Below, one piece after another: positions 44,701 through 57,726 of a stretch of DNA of 64,000 nt. A program made the position numbers and the translations under genes. A model generated the notes under the pieces. It did no database searches. It saw nothing but the letters and a program-made list of their open reading frames with translations, and was not told where the DNA came from. The stretch is from Phylloscopus collybita. Lineage: Eukaryota > Chordata > Aves > Passeriformes > Phylloscopidae. The first letter of the stretch is position 1, and each line of letters opens with the position of its first letter. The stretch covers positions 1 to 64,000 of the forward strand of contig JAJNNQ010000045.1 of NCBI GenBank assembly GCA_027886175.1, read 5' to 3'.

Positions 44701-46196
44701 ACAGCAACCGCAACGCAAGTCGCCAGGGGCCAGTAGAACGACATCGCCATCTGGTGCCTGGAGCGAAGAACTACAGCAGCCACCACGACAGTCGCTGCTG
44801 AGCAGTGGGGCGACTGCGCCATCTCGTAGTTAAAGGGAAAAACTACAGCAACTGCAATGCAAGTCACCAGTGACCAGTGGAGCGACAGCGCCACTTGGTG
44901 CCTGGAGCCAAGAATTAAAGCAGCCACCACGACAGTTGCTGCTGATGAGTGGGGCGACCGCACCATCTCGTGGTTGGAGGGAGAAACTACAGCAGCCTCA
45001 AAAGAAGTCACCAGTGACCAGTGGAGCAACAGCGCCATCTGGTTCGTGGAGCAAAGAACTACAGCAGCCTCCACGACAGTCCCCACTAATCAGTGGCATG
45101 ACTGCGCCATCTCGTGGTTGGAGGGAAAAACTAAAACAACTGCAACGAAAGTTGCCGGAGACCAGTGGAGCGACATCGCCATCTGGTGCCTGGAGCGAAG
45201 AACTAGAGCAGCCACCACGACAATCGGCACTGATCAGTGGGGCGACAGCGCCATCTGGTGCTTGGAGAGAAGAACTATAGCAGCCACCACGACAGTTGCC
45301 ACTGACCAGTGGGGCGACTGCGCCATCTCGTGTTCGACGGAAAAACTACAGCAACCGCATCGCAAGTTTCCAGGGACCAGTGGAGCGACAGCGCCATCAG
45401 GTGCCTGGAGCGAAGAACTGCAGCAGCCACCACGACAATCGCTGCTGAGCAGTGGGGCGACTGCACCATTTTGTGGTTGGAGGGAAAAACTACAGCAGCC
45501 TCAAAAGAAGTTTCCAATTACCAGTGGAGTGACATCGCCATCTACTTCGTGGAGCGAAGAACCACAGCAGCCACCATGACAGTCCCCACTAATCAGTGGC
45601 GTGACTGCGCCATCTCGTGGTTGGAGGGAAAAACTAAAACAACTGCAACGAAAGTTGCCGGAGACCAGTGGAGCGACATCGCCATCTGGTGCCTGGAGCG
45701 AAGAACTACAGCAGCCACCACGACAATCGGCACTGATCAGTGGGGCGACAGCGCCATCTGGTGCTTGGAGAGAAGAACTATAGCAGCCACCACGACAGTT
45801 GCCACTGACCAGTGGGGCGACTGCGCCATCTCATGTTCGACGGAAAAACTACAGGAACCGCATCGCAAGTTTCCAGGGACCAGTGGAGCGACATCGCCAT
45901 CTGGTGCCTGGAGCCAAGAACTACAGCAGCCACCACAACAGTCACCGCTGATCAGTGGGGCGACTGCGCCATCTCGTGGTTGGAGGGAAAATCTACTCCA
46001 AACGCAACGCAAGTCGCCAGGGAACAGTGGAGCGACAGCGCCATCTGGTGCCTGGAGTGAAGAACTATAGCAGCCCCCACAACAATCGACGCTGATCAGT
46101 GTGGCGACTGTGCCATCTCGTGGTTTGAGTGCAAAACTACAGCAACCGCAATGAAAGTCGCCAATGACCCATGGAGTGAAAGTGCCATCTGTGTTT
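41700..46196 (+). repeat. 72-bp (24-codon) minisatellite grown from gag, in alternating 144-bp pairs
   Basis: About 60 monomers of 72 bases alternate between two types. One has CATCTCGTGGTTGGAGG and AACCGCAACGAAAGTCGCC; the other has CATCTGGTGCCTGGAGCG and AGCCACCACGACAGTCGCC. Because 72 is a multiple of three, all plus-strand frames can stay open for hundreds of codons, and some do (305-324 codons). In the gag frame the 24-residue units begin GATAPSRGWREKLQQP and GATAPSGAWSEELQQP. Occasional frameshifts and stops break the frame. The array ends abruptly at the duplicated segment. Confidence 0.93.
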
Positions 46197-47672
46197 TTAC
46201 ACGTGAGAGGAGAACATGTAACATGTTTGGGAAAGCACAGAGACATTCCTGCCTTTGTTTCTCCCCCTTAAATCTTTTGTGGTGGATGGCTGGGGGCTGA
46301 GACTGAAGATTTTAATTAGCCTTTAACTTGGAAAGAACATGGAATGAGGAAACAGCTTTTTAAAATTTGTCTTCTTGACTGATTTATGAAGTAACTTCAA
46401 TAATAAAATGTCTGTGGCAGTCCCCATCAAGTGTTTAAGAAGTATTTCTTTGAAGTGGAGACAGCTTTTGAGTGATGTGAATTATTTCTGCTAGCTTAAG
46501 CTTTCCTTTTCAAGGCATTTAGGTAGCCTCAGCCCCGGCCTTGAACAATGGTGCTTTAGGGAAAAGGAAGCAGAGACAGAGGGGTTGAAAAAGGCGTGTG
46601 AGACTTGCCTTACATATCCCCAGTTTGGGAAGGTACTGAACATCAAATGAAACTCAGGACAGCTGGGGTTCAGTTGCTTTTGGGTTTGTGATCTGTTTTG
46701 GGGCTTTTATCACTGGGGCAAAGAATATTTAACTTTCCTTGCCTGGAGGAGCTGTTTTCCTTGTCTTGCCTTTGTCATGAGGTGTGACAGTTTTGCACCC
46801 AAAACTGTGTGTACTGTGTCCAGTGTTTGGTGCTTTTGCCTGTGGTCTGGCATTCCCAGGGTTGGGGCTTCTTTTAGGAAAGCAGCTCCTTCAGGATGTG
46901 CTTTCGTCAGAATACTTCCTTGAGCTGGATGCCTGGGAGAGGTGTTGGAATGGCAGTCGCAGTAGTTTTTCATGGTTTCCAGGCTCTTTCACCCAGTTCA
47001 TTCCAGTCCATTTCAGAATGTGATGCAGAGCAGAATGACTGCAGTTCAACTGTAAGTACAGTTCAGCCAGAATGGGTGCATGAACTTCAGCATCAGAGGT
47101 GTAAATGCTTGGGCATCTGTGAGTTTGCTGGAACCGGTGAAGTCCCAAGACCTGAACAACAGGCCCTGAGCTCAAGTTGACCTTGAGATGAAAGTTTAAA
47201 CCAAATGTTGCATTTGTATCCCCTCAGTAGTGAAAGAACCAGGTTCATGAGTGTTCTGCACTAGGTCGCTGCTCATTAGTGAAACAGGGCTTGACCTTTC
47301 CATGTTTAGATGTCACTGTTGGACACGAAAGAAAGACACAGACTCGTGAATCAGAAGGCACTTGCTCTAAAAACGGGCTGGTTTATTCTCAGAAGCTATT
47401 TTTATTCCCTTTTACAATGTGCCCACCTAAGAGGTGGGATCCTTTGAACCATTGGTCACACCAAGGGTCAACAAGCAAAGTCCCTCCTTAGGAGAGAAAT
47501 GTGAAAAATAAAAGAGTTTAAAAAGTATGACCTTGTTTACCAGTTTTGGTCCCTGGGAAAGAACTTCAGAGAACCTGAACATGACAAGCAGTGACTACAT
47601 TTAGAGGCCAGAGAGGGCCCGGAAATGAGTCCTGTGGCCTTGCTGGGAGGTGCAGGGGCAAAGGCAGCCCCT
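46197..47672. repeat. Segmental duplication, copy B
   Basis: Partner of 37,800-39,293. It starts at ACACGTGAGAGGAGAAC and contains the same open frame (46,896-47,180) and the same solo LTR. After AAAGGCAGCCCC the two copies diverge, so the right breakpoint is near 47,670. Confidence 0.88.
47311..47599 (-). mobile_element. Solo LTR (289 bp) in copy B
   Basis: Same ends, length and TTTAGA duplication (47,305-47,310 and 47,600-47,605) as the copy at 38,930-39,218, so it was copied with the segment and is not a separate insertion. Confidence 0.85.
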
Positions 47673-49553
47673 GGATTGCCCCTTTAGCCTTGGCCACCCT
47701 TTGGGTGCAATCCAGGAGGAGGCTGAAGCCAGCTGTTCCCGCAAAAGAACTTGTGTGAGCCTCTTTCTCGCACCCAATTGTCCAGGCTGGGCACTGTCCC
47801 AGCACCAGTCACTGCTCTCCTTTCCTTCTTCACCTTAACTGCTGATATCCGGCTTTACTTCCTAAAAATAGTAACAAAGAACAGTGCTGTAACAGAGCCA
47901 CCATTTACACTTCCCCTGCAAAGACAAACAGTGACCCACCTCCTCAGGGGAAGCCCTCTCACCCGGGATGGGGCGCTCTGCCGCACATTCTATCCATCTG
48001 CATCTGAAAGAAAGTGAGCAACAAAAGTCAAAGTGCTGCAGGAGAACTTAAAAGCTCCAGACCTCTTGTGTCATATCTAGGCATATTCCCTACAGTCCAA
48101 CTCCACCCCACATTACAAATTCCAAGCCCTAGGCATTTACCCTATTACTCCTACACCCAGACTAAGCAGCAAGGCAGAGCAGCTCCGGACCAAACACACA
48201 CCAACACCCGTGACACAGGAGACCACAAAAGCGGGAACACAACGGGGACAGAAAACTCTCGGCCACAAGAATGGCCCTGAGAACCCAGAGAACTCAGAAT
48301 GAGGTGACCGAGGTAAGACCGATGGCGAGCTGGCCAGGCTCGCAGAACCCTGCAGGAAGAAGATGCCAGCGGGATGACTTATTCCAAGGAGCGCAAAGAC
48401 GGATGCCCGAGAGTGCTACGGTCAGAATCACCTCCCTGTCTTTGCCTTCTGACAAGTCCTAATCCGCCAGAATGGATCATTGCGGAGCACAGCTGTCGAC
48501 ACAGCTCAGAACAAGACCTGAACGGACACCGGACTGGATGCTCCTGAGGAGATGGGCGATGCCTGTCCCAGCTCCCGAGTCAAAGGCGCCGGGCCGAGGA
48601 GCGCAGAGAGCGCAGATGCTAAGACTGACGCCAGGGTTTCCGAGAGGCCCCCGGAAGGGCCATGGCAAAAGACGTGAAAGACGAGATGCCCAGAAGACAC
48701 AGAAGGCACCACAGACAAGTGACACGACACGCACCGGTACTGCTCTGCCCTGCACACCTCAGCATTGTGATCAAAACTGAGACTTCCTTTCGATGGGGAC
48801 CAAGGGGTCACATCTTCAACATCCCCGTCTCCAAAGCTGACTCAAAAATCCCTCCCGGTGACCCCCGACCCGGCACACTGCTTTTGATCTCCTCTATGAT
48901 CTGTAGCCCTGCACTTATCTCTGGGATGAGAATCCACATCGGGTGCAAAGGAAGGCCAGCTCCATGGAAATGAACGCGTCGGCCCCGTGGACGTCGAGAC
49001 ACCTCCGCGTCCGCCTCGGTGCTGCCGTAACCGGATTTGGGCTCCGCACCTCCTCACGGTACCTAGGACCACAAAACAAAAAATGTGACTATTGCCCTCC
49101 AGGAGAGCAATCCCCAGGGCTCCTCCGCACCAATGGCCCAGCTCGCCTCGAATCTTCATTCAACTCCAGAGGCTGCTCGGAGGGTACCTGCAAAATAAAA
49201 AGGTCACGCTTAGCAAGCTGCTGCCCACCGCTCTCTTATGAGCCACCCCACCTAAAGGCCGACTCACCCGCTCGCCTCTATTCCTTGGCACGCCCGGGGC
49301 AGCGGCAGCACCTGCAAAGAAACAAAGCAAAAAGGCTCGCTGAGATGTCGTGAAACGGCAATCGCCCCGGTCCGACTGAAGTACGCCAGAAGTGTACCTT
49401 AAGCTTGCATCCATCTGGCCTCTGGCAGCCCGGGTCAGGAGAACTGGCAAGCAGAACACCTAAAATAAAAAAGCCCCAGATGATGCTTGGAGCTGCACCA
49501 GAAATCGAGACCTGAGCAGTGACAACTGCTTCTGCCCTCCGATCTCTGCTCAC

Positions 49554-49595
49554 CTCCCTCCACTGATCTTTACTGCATATACGCAGCTCCACTTC
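49554..49595 (-). other. 42-nt exon-like block, array copy 1
   Basis: Reads EVELRICSKDQWRE in phase 0 between a TTTCTAG acceptor and GGAG|GTGAGC. Homologous to the 42-nt blocks in 4183-5464. Confidence 0.45.
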
Positions 49596-51261
49596 CTAGA
49601 AATAAAGACAAAGAGCAGTGCTGTAACAGAGCCACCATTTATACTTCCCCTGCAAAGACAAACAGTGACCCACCTCCTCAGGGGAAGCCCTCTCACCCGG
49701 GATGGGGCGCATCTGCATCTGAAAGAAAGTGAGCAACAAAAGTCAAAGTGCTGCAGGAGAACTTGACAGCTGCAGACATCTTGTGTCCATCTAGGCATAT
49801 TCTCTACAGTCCAACTCCACCCCTCATTACAAATTTCAAGCCCCCAGCACTTGCCCTATTACTCCTACACCCAGACTAAGCAGCAAGGCAGAGCAGCTCC
49901 GGGCCAAATACACACCCACACCCGTGACACAGGAGACCACAAACGAGGGAACACAACGGCGACAGAAAACTCTCGGCCACAAGAATGGCCCTGAGGACCC
50001 AGAGAACTCAGAATGAGGTGACCGAGGTAAGACCGATGGCGAGCTGGCCAGGCTCGCAGAACCCTGCAGGAAGAAGATGACTTATTCCAAGGAGCTCAAA
50101 GACGGATGCCCGAGAGTGCTACGGTCAGAATCACCTCCCTGTCTTTGCCTTCTGACAAGTCCTAATCCGCCAGAATGGATCATTGCGGAGCACAGCTGTC
50201 GACACAGCTCAGAACAAGACCTGAACGGACACCGGACTGGATGCTCCTGAGGAGAGGGCGATGCCTGTCCCAGCTCCCGAGTCAAAGGCACCGGGCCGAG
50301 GAGCGCAGAGAGCGCAGATGCTAAGACTGACGCCAGGGTTTCTGAGAGGCCCCCGGAAGGGCCACGGTAAAAGCCGTGAAAGACAAGATGCCCAGAAGAC
50401 ACAAAAGGCACCACAGACAAGTGACACGACACGCACCGGTACTGCTCTGCCCTGCACACCTCAGCATTGTGATCAAAACTGAGACTCCCCTCTGATGGGG
50501 CCCAAGGGGTCACATCTTGGACAGCCCCGTCTCCAAAGCTGACTCAAAAATCCCTCCCGGTGACCCCCGACCCGGCACACTGCTTTTGATCTCCTCCGTG
50601 ATCTGTAGCCCTGCACTTATCTCTGGGATGAGAATCCACGTCAGGTGCAAAGGAAGGCCAGCTCCATGGAAATGAACGCGTCAGCCCCGTGGACGTCGAG
50701 ACACCTCTGCGTCCGCCTCGATGCTGCCGTAACCGGATTTGGGCTCCGCACCTCCTCACGGTACCTAGGACCACAAAACAAAAAATGTGACTATTGCCCT
50801 CCAGGCAATAGGAGCAATCCCCACGGCTCCTCCGCACCATTGGCCCAGCTCGCCTCGAATCTTCATTCAACTCCAGAGGCTGCTCAGAAGGTACCTGCAA
50901 AATGAAAAGGTACACGCTTAGCAAGCTGCTGCCCACCGCGCTCTTATGAGCCACCCCACCTAAAGGCCGACTCACCCGCTCGCCTCTATTCCTTGGCACA
51001 CCTGGGGCAGCGGCAGCACCTGCAAAGAAACAAAGCAAAAAGGCTCGCTGAGATGTCGTGAAACGGCAACCGCCCCGGTCCGACTGAAGTACGCCAAAAG
51101 TGTACCTTAAGCTTGCATCCATCTGGCCTCTGGCAGCCCGGGTCAGGAGAACTGGCAAGCAGAACACCTAAAATAAAAAAGCCCCAGATGATGCTTGGAG
51201 CTGCACCAGAAATCGAGACCTGAGCAGTGACAACTGCTTCTGCCCTCCGATCTCTGCTCAC

Positions 51262-51303
51262 CTCCCTCCACTGACCTTTACTGCAGATACGCAGCTCCAC
51301 TTC
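51262..51303 (-). other. 42-nt exon-like block, array copy 2
   Basis: Reads EVELRICSKGQWRE; same borders as copy 1. Confidence 0.45.
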
Positions 51304-52379
51304 CTAGAAATAAAGACAAAGAGCAGTGCTGTAACAGAGCCACCATTTACACTTCCCCTGCAAAGACAAACAGTGACCCACCTCCTCAGGGGAAGCCCTC
51401 TCACCCGGGATGGGGCGCATCTGCATCTGAAAGAAAGTTAGGAACAAAAGTCAAAGTGCTGCAGGAGAACTTAAAAGCCCCAGACCTCTTGTGTCCATCT
51501 AGGCATATTCTCTACAGTCCAACTCCACCCCTCATTACAAATTTCAAGCCCCCAGCACTTGCCCTATTACTCCTACACCCAGACTAAGCAGCAAGGCAGA
51601 GCAGCTCCGGGCCAAATACACACCCACACCCGTGACACAGGAGACCACAAACGAGGGAACACAACGGCGACAGAAAACTCTCGGCCACAAGAATGGCCCT
51701 GAGGACCCAGAGAACTCAGAATGAGGTGACCGAGGTAAGACCTATGGCGAGCTGGCCAGGCTCGCAGAACCCTGCAGGAAGAAGATGACTTATTCCAAGG
51801 AGCTCAAAGACGGATGCCCGAGAGTGCTACGGTCAGAATCACCTCCCTGTCTTTGCCTTCTGACAAGTCCTAATCCGCCAGAATGGATCATTGCGGAGCA
51901 CAGCTGTCGACACAGCTCAGAACAAGACCTGAACGGACACCGGACTGGATGCTCCTGAGGAGAGGGGCGATACCTGTCCCAGCTCCCAAGTCAAAGGTGC
52001 CGGGCCGAGGAGCGCAGAGAGCGCAGATGCTAAGACTGACGCCAGGGTTTCTGAGAGGCCCCCGGAAGGGCCACGGTAAAAGCCGTGAAAGACAAGATGC
52101 CCAGAAGACACAGAAGGCACCACAGACAAGTGACACGACACGCACCGGTACTGCTCTGCCCTGCACACCTCAGCATTGTGATCAAAACTGAGACTTCCTT
52201 TCGATGGGGACCAAGGGGTCACATCTTGGACATCCCTGTCTCCAAAGCTGACTCAAAAATCCCTCCTGGTGACCCCCCAACCCGGCACACTGCTTTTGAT
52301 CTCCTCTGTGATCTGTAGCCCTGCACGTATCTCTGGGGCATCTGGGGATGGGAATCCATGTCAGGTACAAAGGAAGGCC

Positions 52380-53860
52380 GGCTCATTGTCTGGGAAATTC
52401 CTGCTGTCACCGGGCTCTTTTTGTTGTCTCTTATTCTGCTACAAGAAAGAAAACCAAAAAAGCGTGAATCTTAGCAGCACATCAGCCAAAAATGGCATTT
52501 CTGCTACTCACCATCTCTTAAGAATGCCCGGGTCCTCAGGCAGCACACTTGGGCTGCGCTGCAAGGCTGACACTTGCAGAGCCAGCGTCTCCATGGCCTT
52601 ATTGGCACTGAGCCCACCCACCACAGCCTCTATCAGGGGTGTGAGCATCCCCGGTTGCAGTGGGACAAGGGTTCCAGGATGGACATCCCCAGAGAACCCC
52701 AAACCGGTGGATTCTGCCTCCCCACTGTCACTTACTGGCTAGCCCTAGCCCAGGGTTACTGCCTGCACCTGTTCTCAGGGAAACAGGGGTGTTGTGATGA
52801 CTGCTGTAAGGACTGCTATAGCTGTACTCTTAACTTATATCCCAGCCTGTACCCCCTCCCTTTCACTGTATGCTCTCTCTGGCCCTTCAGTCCTTCACCT
52901 CTCAAGCCCTCCCTCAGCCTCTGTGTGTCACTGTCAAGTCCCCCTTGCTGGACCCTACACCTTGCAGCCGGGGATGCTCCTTATGCACAGGGTTCTCAAG
53001 AATGTCCCGCAGGCGGGACGCCATCTCCACAGTTGCTCCTACCCTAACTAAGTGTAGCCCTGAGTCAGGGCTCCTACCCTAAGTGTGGCCCTGAGTCAGG
53101 GCAGAGGCTGACAGAGCCGAACTCTTTGCGGTGGCCAAGGCACGAAGCCTTACCAACCGCCGCCTCGAGGAGGGGTGGACGCAATCCCCGGCTGCGGAGA
53201 GACAGGCGATCCCAGGGAGGGGTGGGGCGGGAAACCCCCTTTTTTCCCCAACCCTGCGGACCCTGCTCCCCACTACCACTTCCTGCCTAGCCTAGCCTTT
53301 GGGTTACTGCCTGCACCTCTCAGGGCTTCTGGCATTCTCCTGCATTAGACTTACTGCCTGCTGCTGCTCTCAGGGAAACAGGGGTGTGGTGCTGTGTGTG
53401 TGGGCTGCTATAGCTGTGCTCTAACTTGTATCCCAGCCTGTACCCCTCTCTTTCACTGTGTGCTCTCTGACCCTTGAGCCCTTTACCTCTCAAGCCCTCC
53501 CTCAGCCTCTGTGTGTCACTGTCAAGTCCCCCTGCCGAACCCTACGCCTTGCAACCGGGGATGCTCTTTATCAGGATACTCCTGGGACAGGGATCCCGGG
53601 GGGGCCACCAATCTCCCACTGCATCCCTTTACCTTGTGGGCTCTCGAAGACGGCCGACAATGCAAAGCTGGCTAAAACGCAGAGATGGGTCAGAACTGCC
53701 CTGCCCGGCCAAGTCTGTGGGGATGCTGAGGAGAAACCCTCCCCCTTCACCCCTGAGAGCTCCATCCCACTAGGGCCCTCTCCTCTAAGATAACTTTAAG
53801 TTGCCTCCTGGGACTGAAAAGACTTTTTCCCCATCTCCCGACCAGCTGTCCCAAAACTTA
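52380..53860 (-). repeat. Extra segment of the long unit, copy 1
   Basis: Absent from the 49.5-51.2 kb unit and present again at 55,610-57,050. It contains an internal duplication (about 52,740-52,985 against 53,285-53,570), a 27-bp direct repeat around CCTGAGTCAGGGC near 53,060-53,100, and minus-strand exon-like blocks including an open segment ending DPGILKRW at about 52,510 before GTGAGT. Confidence 0.75.
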
Positions 53861-54490
53861 GCTTTCAGAAGACGAGCGGACAAAATCCATCCTCGATGGA
53901 AATGAACGCGTCGGCCCCGTGGACGTCGAGACACCTCCGCGTCCGCCTCGGTGCTGCCGTAACTGGATTTGGGCTCCGCACCTCCTCACGGTACCTAGGA
54001 CCACAAAACAAAAAATGTGACTCTTGCCCTCCAGGCAATAGGAGCAATCCCCACGGCTCCTCCGCACCATTGGCCCAGCTCGCCTCGAATCTTCATTCAA
54101 CTCCAGAGGCTGCTCAGAAGGTACCTGCAAAATGAAAAGGTACATGCTTAGCAAGCTGCTGCCCACCGCTCTCTTATGAGTCACCCCCCCAAAGGCCGAC
54201 TCACCCGCTCGCCTCTATTCCTGGGCACGCCTGGGGCAGCGGCAGCACCTGCAAAGAAACAAAGCAAAAAGGCTCGCTGAGATGTCGTGAAACGGCAACC
54301 GCCCCGGTCCGACTGAAGTACGCCAAAAGTGTACCTTAAGCTTGCATCCATCTGGCCTCTGGCAGCCTGGGTCAGGAGAACTGGCAAGCAGAACACCTAA
54401 AATAAAAAAGCCCCAGATGATGCTTGGAGCTGCACCAGAAATCGAGACCTGAGCAGTGACAACTGCTTCTGCCCTCCGATCTCTGCTCAC

Positions 54491-54532
54491 CTCCCTCCAC
54501 TGACCTTTACTGCAGATACGCAGCTCCACTTC
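54491..54532 (-). other. 42-nt exon-like block, array copy 3
   Basis: Reads EVELRICSKGQWRE; same borders. Confidence 0.45.
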
Positions 54533-55609
54533 CTAGAAATAAAGACAAAGAGCAGTGCTGTAACAGAGCCACCATTTACACTTCCCCTGCAAAGACAAAC
54601 AGTGACCCACCTCCTCAGGGGAAGCCCTCTCACCCGGGATGGGGCGCATCTGCATCTGAAAGAAAGTTAGGAACAAAAGTCAAAGTGCTGCAGGAGAACT
54701 TAAAAGCCCCAGACCTCTTGTGTCCATCTAGGCATATTCTCTACAGTCCAACTCCACCCCTCATTACAAATTTCAAGCCCCCAGCACTTGCCCTATTACT
54801 CCTACACCCAGACTAAGCAGCAAGGCAGAGCAGCTCCGGGCCAAATACACACCCACACCCGTGACACAGGAGACCACAAACGAGGGAACACAACGGCGAC
54901 AGAAAACTCTCGGCCACAAGAATGGCCCTGAGGACCCAGAGAACTCAGAATGAGGTGACTGAGGTAAGACCGATGGCGAGCTGGCCAGGCTCGCAGAACC
55001 CTGCAGGAAGAAGATGACTTATTCCAAGGAGCTCAAAGACGGATGCCCGAGAGTGCTACGGTCAGAATCACCTCCCTGTCTTTGCCTTCTGACAAGTCCT
55101 AATCCGCCAGAATGGATCATTGCGGAGCACAGCTGTCGACACAGCTCAGAACAAGACCTGAACGGACACCGGACTGGATGCTCCTGAGGAGAGGGGCGAT
55201 ACCTGTCCCAGCTCCCAAGTCAAAGGTGCCGGGCCGAGGAGCGCAGAGAGCGCAGATGCTAAGACTGACGCCAGGGTTTCTGAGAGGCCCCCGGAAGGGC
55301 CACGGTAAAAGCCGTGAAAGACAAGATGCCCAGAAGACACAGAAGGCACCACAGACAAGTGACACGACACGCACCGGTACTGCTCTGCCCTGCACACCTC
55401 AGCATTGTGATCAAAACTGAGACTTCCTTTCGATGGGGACCAAGGGGTCACATCTTGGACATCCCTGTCTCCAAAGCTGACTCAAAAATCCCTCCTGGTG
55501 ACCCCCAACCCGGCACACTGCTTTTGATCTCCTCTGTGATCTGTAGCCCTGCACGTATCTCTGGGGCATCTGGGGATGGGAATCCATGTCAGGTACAAAG
55601 GAAGGCCGG

Positions 55610-57050
55610 CTCATTGTCTGGGAAATTCCTGCTGTCACCGGGCTCTTTTTGTTGTCTCTTATTCTGCTACAAGAAAGAAAACCAAAAAAGCGTGAATCTT
55701 AGCAGCACATCAGCCAAAAATGGCATTTCTGCTACTCACCATCTCTTAAGAATGCCCGGGTGCTCGGGCAGCACACTTTGGCTGCGCTGCAAGGCTGACA
55801 CTTGCAGAGCCAGCGTCTCCATGGCCTTATTGGCACTGAGCCCACCCACCACAGCCTCTATCAGGGGTGTGAGCATCCCCGGTTGCAGTGGGACAAGGGT
55901 TCCAGGATGGACATCCCCAGAGAACCCCAAACCGGTGGATTCTGCCTCCCCACTGTCACTTACTGGCTAGCCCTAGCCCAGGGTTACTGCCTGCACCTGT
56001 TCTCAGGGAAACAGGGGTGTTGTGATGACTGCTGTAAGGACTGCTATAGCTGTACTCTTAACTTATATCCCAGCCTGTACCCCCTCCCTTTCACTGTATG
56101 CTCTCTCTGGCCCTTCAGTCCTTCACCTCTCAAGCCCTCCCTCAGCCTCTGTGTGTCACTGTCAAGTCCCCCTTGCTGGACCCTACACCTTGCAGCCGGG
56201 GATGCTCCTTATGCACAGGGTTCTCAAGAATGTCCCGCAGGCGGGACGCCATCTCCACAGTTGCTCCTACCCTAACTAAGTGTAGCCCTGAGTCAGGGCT
56301 CCTACCCTAAGTGTGGCCCTGAGTCAGGGCAGAGGCTGACAGAGCCGAACTCTTTGCGGTGGCCAAGGCACGAAGCCTTACCAACCGCCGCCTCGAGGAG
56401 GGGTGAACGCAATCCCCGGCTGCGGAGAGACAGGCGATCCCAGGGAGGGGTGGGGCGGGAAACCCCCTTTTTTCCCCAACCCTGCGGACCCTGCTCCCCA
56501 CTACCACTTCCTGCCTAGCCTAGCCTTTGGGTTACTGCCTGCACATCTCAGGGCTTCTGGCTCTCAGGGAAACGGGGGTGTGGTGCTGTGTGTGTGGGCT
56601 GCTATAGGTGTGCGCTAACTTGTATCCCAGCCTGTACCCCTCTCTTTCACTGTGTGCTCTCTGACCCTTGAGCCCTTTACCTCTCAAGCCCTCCCTCAGC
56701 CTCTGTGTGTCACTGTCAAGTCCCCCTGCCGAACCCTACGCCTTGCAACCGGGGATGCTCTTTATCAGGATACTCCTGGGACAGGGATCCCGGGGGGGCC
56801 ACCAATCTCCCACTGCATCCCTTTACCTTGTGGGCTCTCGAAGACGGCCGACAATGCAAAGCTGGCTAAAACGCAGAGATGGGTCAGAACTGCCCTGCCC
56901 GGCCAAGTCTGTGGGGATGCTGAGGAGAAACCCTCCCCCTTCACCCCTGAGAGCTCCATCCCACTAGGGCCCTCTCCTCTAAGATAACTTTAAGTTGCCT
57001 CCTGGGACTGAAAAGACTTTTTCCCCATCTCCCGACCAGCTGTCCCAACA
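55610..57050 (-). repeat. Extra segment of the long unit, copy 2
   Basis: Nearly identical to 52,380-53,860. Differences seen include a 34-base deletion near 56,555 and a handful of substitutions. It indicates a recent duplication. Confidence 0.8.
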
Positions 57051-57684
57051 CTTAGCTTTCAGAAGACGAGCGGACAAAATCCATCCTCGATGGAAATGAA
57101 CGCGTCGGCCCCGTGGACGTCGAGACACCTCCGCGTCCGCCTCGGTGCTGCCGTAACCGGATTTGGGCTCCGCACCTCCTCACGGTACCTAGGACCACAA
57201 AACAAAAAATGTGACTCTTGCCCTCCAGGCAATAGGAGCAATCCCCACGGCTCCTCCGCACCATTGGCCCAGCTCGCCTCGAATCTTCATTCAACTCCAG
57301 AGGCTGCTCAGAGGGTACCTGCAAAATGAAAAGATACATGCTTAGCAAGCTGCTGCCCACCGCTCTCTTATGAGTCACCCCCCCAAAGGCCGACTCACCC
57401 GCTCGCCTCTATTCCTGGGCACGCCTGGGGCAGCGGCAGCACCTGCAAAGAAACAAAGCAAAAAGGCTCGCTGAGATGTCGTGAAACGGCAACCGCCCCG
57501 GTCCGACTGAAGTACGCCAAAAGTGTACCTTAAGCTTGCATCCATCTGGCCTCTGGCAGCCCGGGTCAGGAGAACTGGCAAGCAGAACACCTAAAATAAA
57601 AAAGCCCCAGATGATGCTTGGAGCTGCACCAGAAATCGAGACCTGAGCAGTGACAACTGCTTCTGCCCTCCGATCTCTGCTCAC

Positions 57685-57726
57685 CTCCCTCCACTGACCG
57701 TTACTGCAGATACGCAGCTCCACTTC
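57685..57726 (-). other. 42-nt exon-like block, array copy 4
   Basis: Reads EVELRICSNGQWRE; same borders. The frame is preserved in all four array copies although neighbouring blocks decay. Confidence 0.45.
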
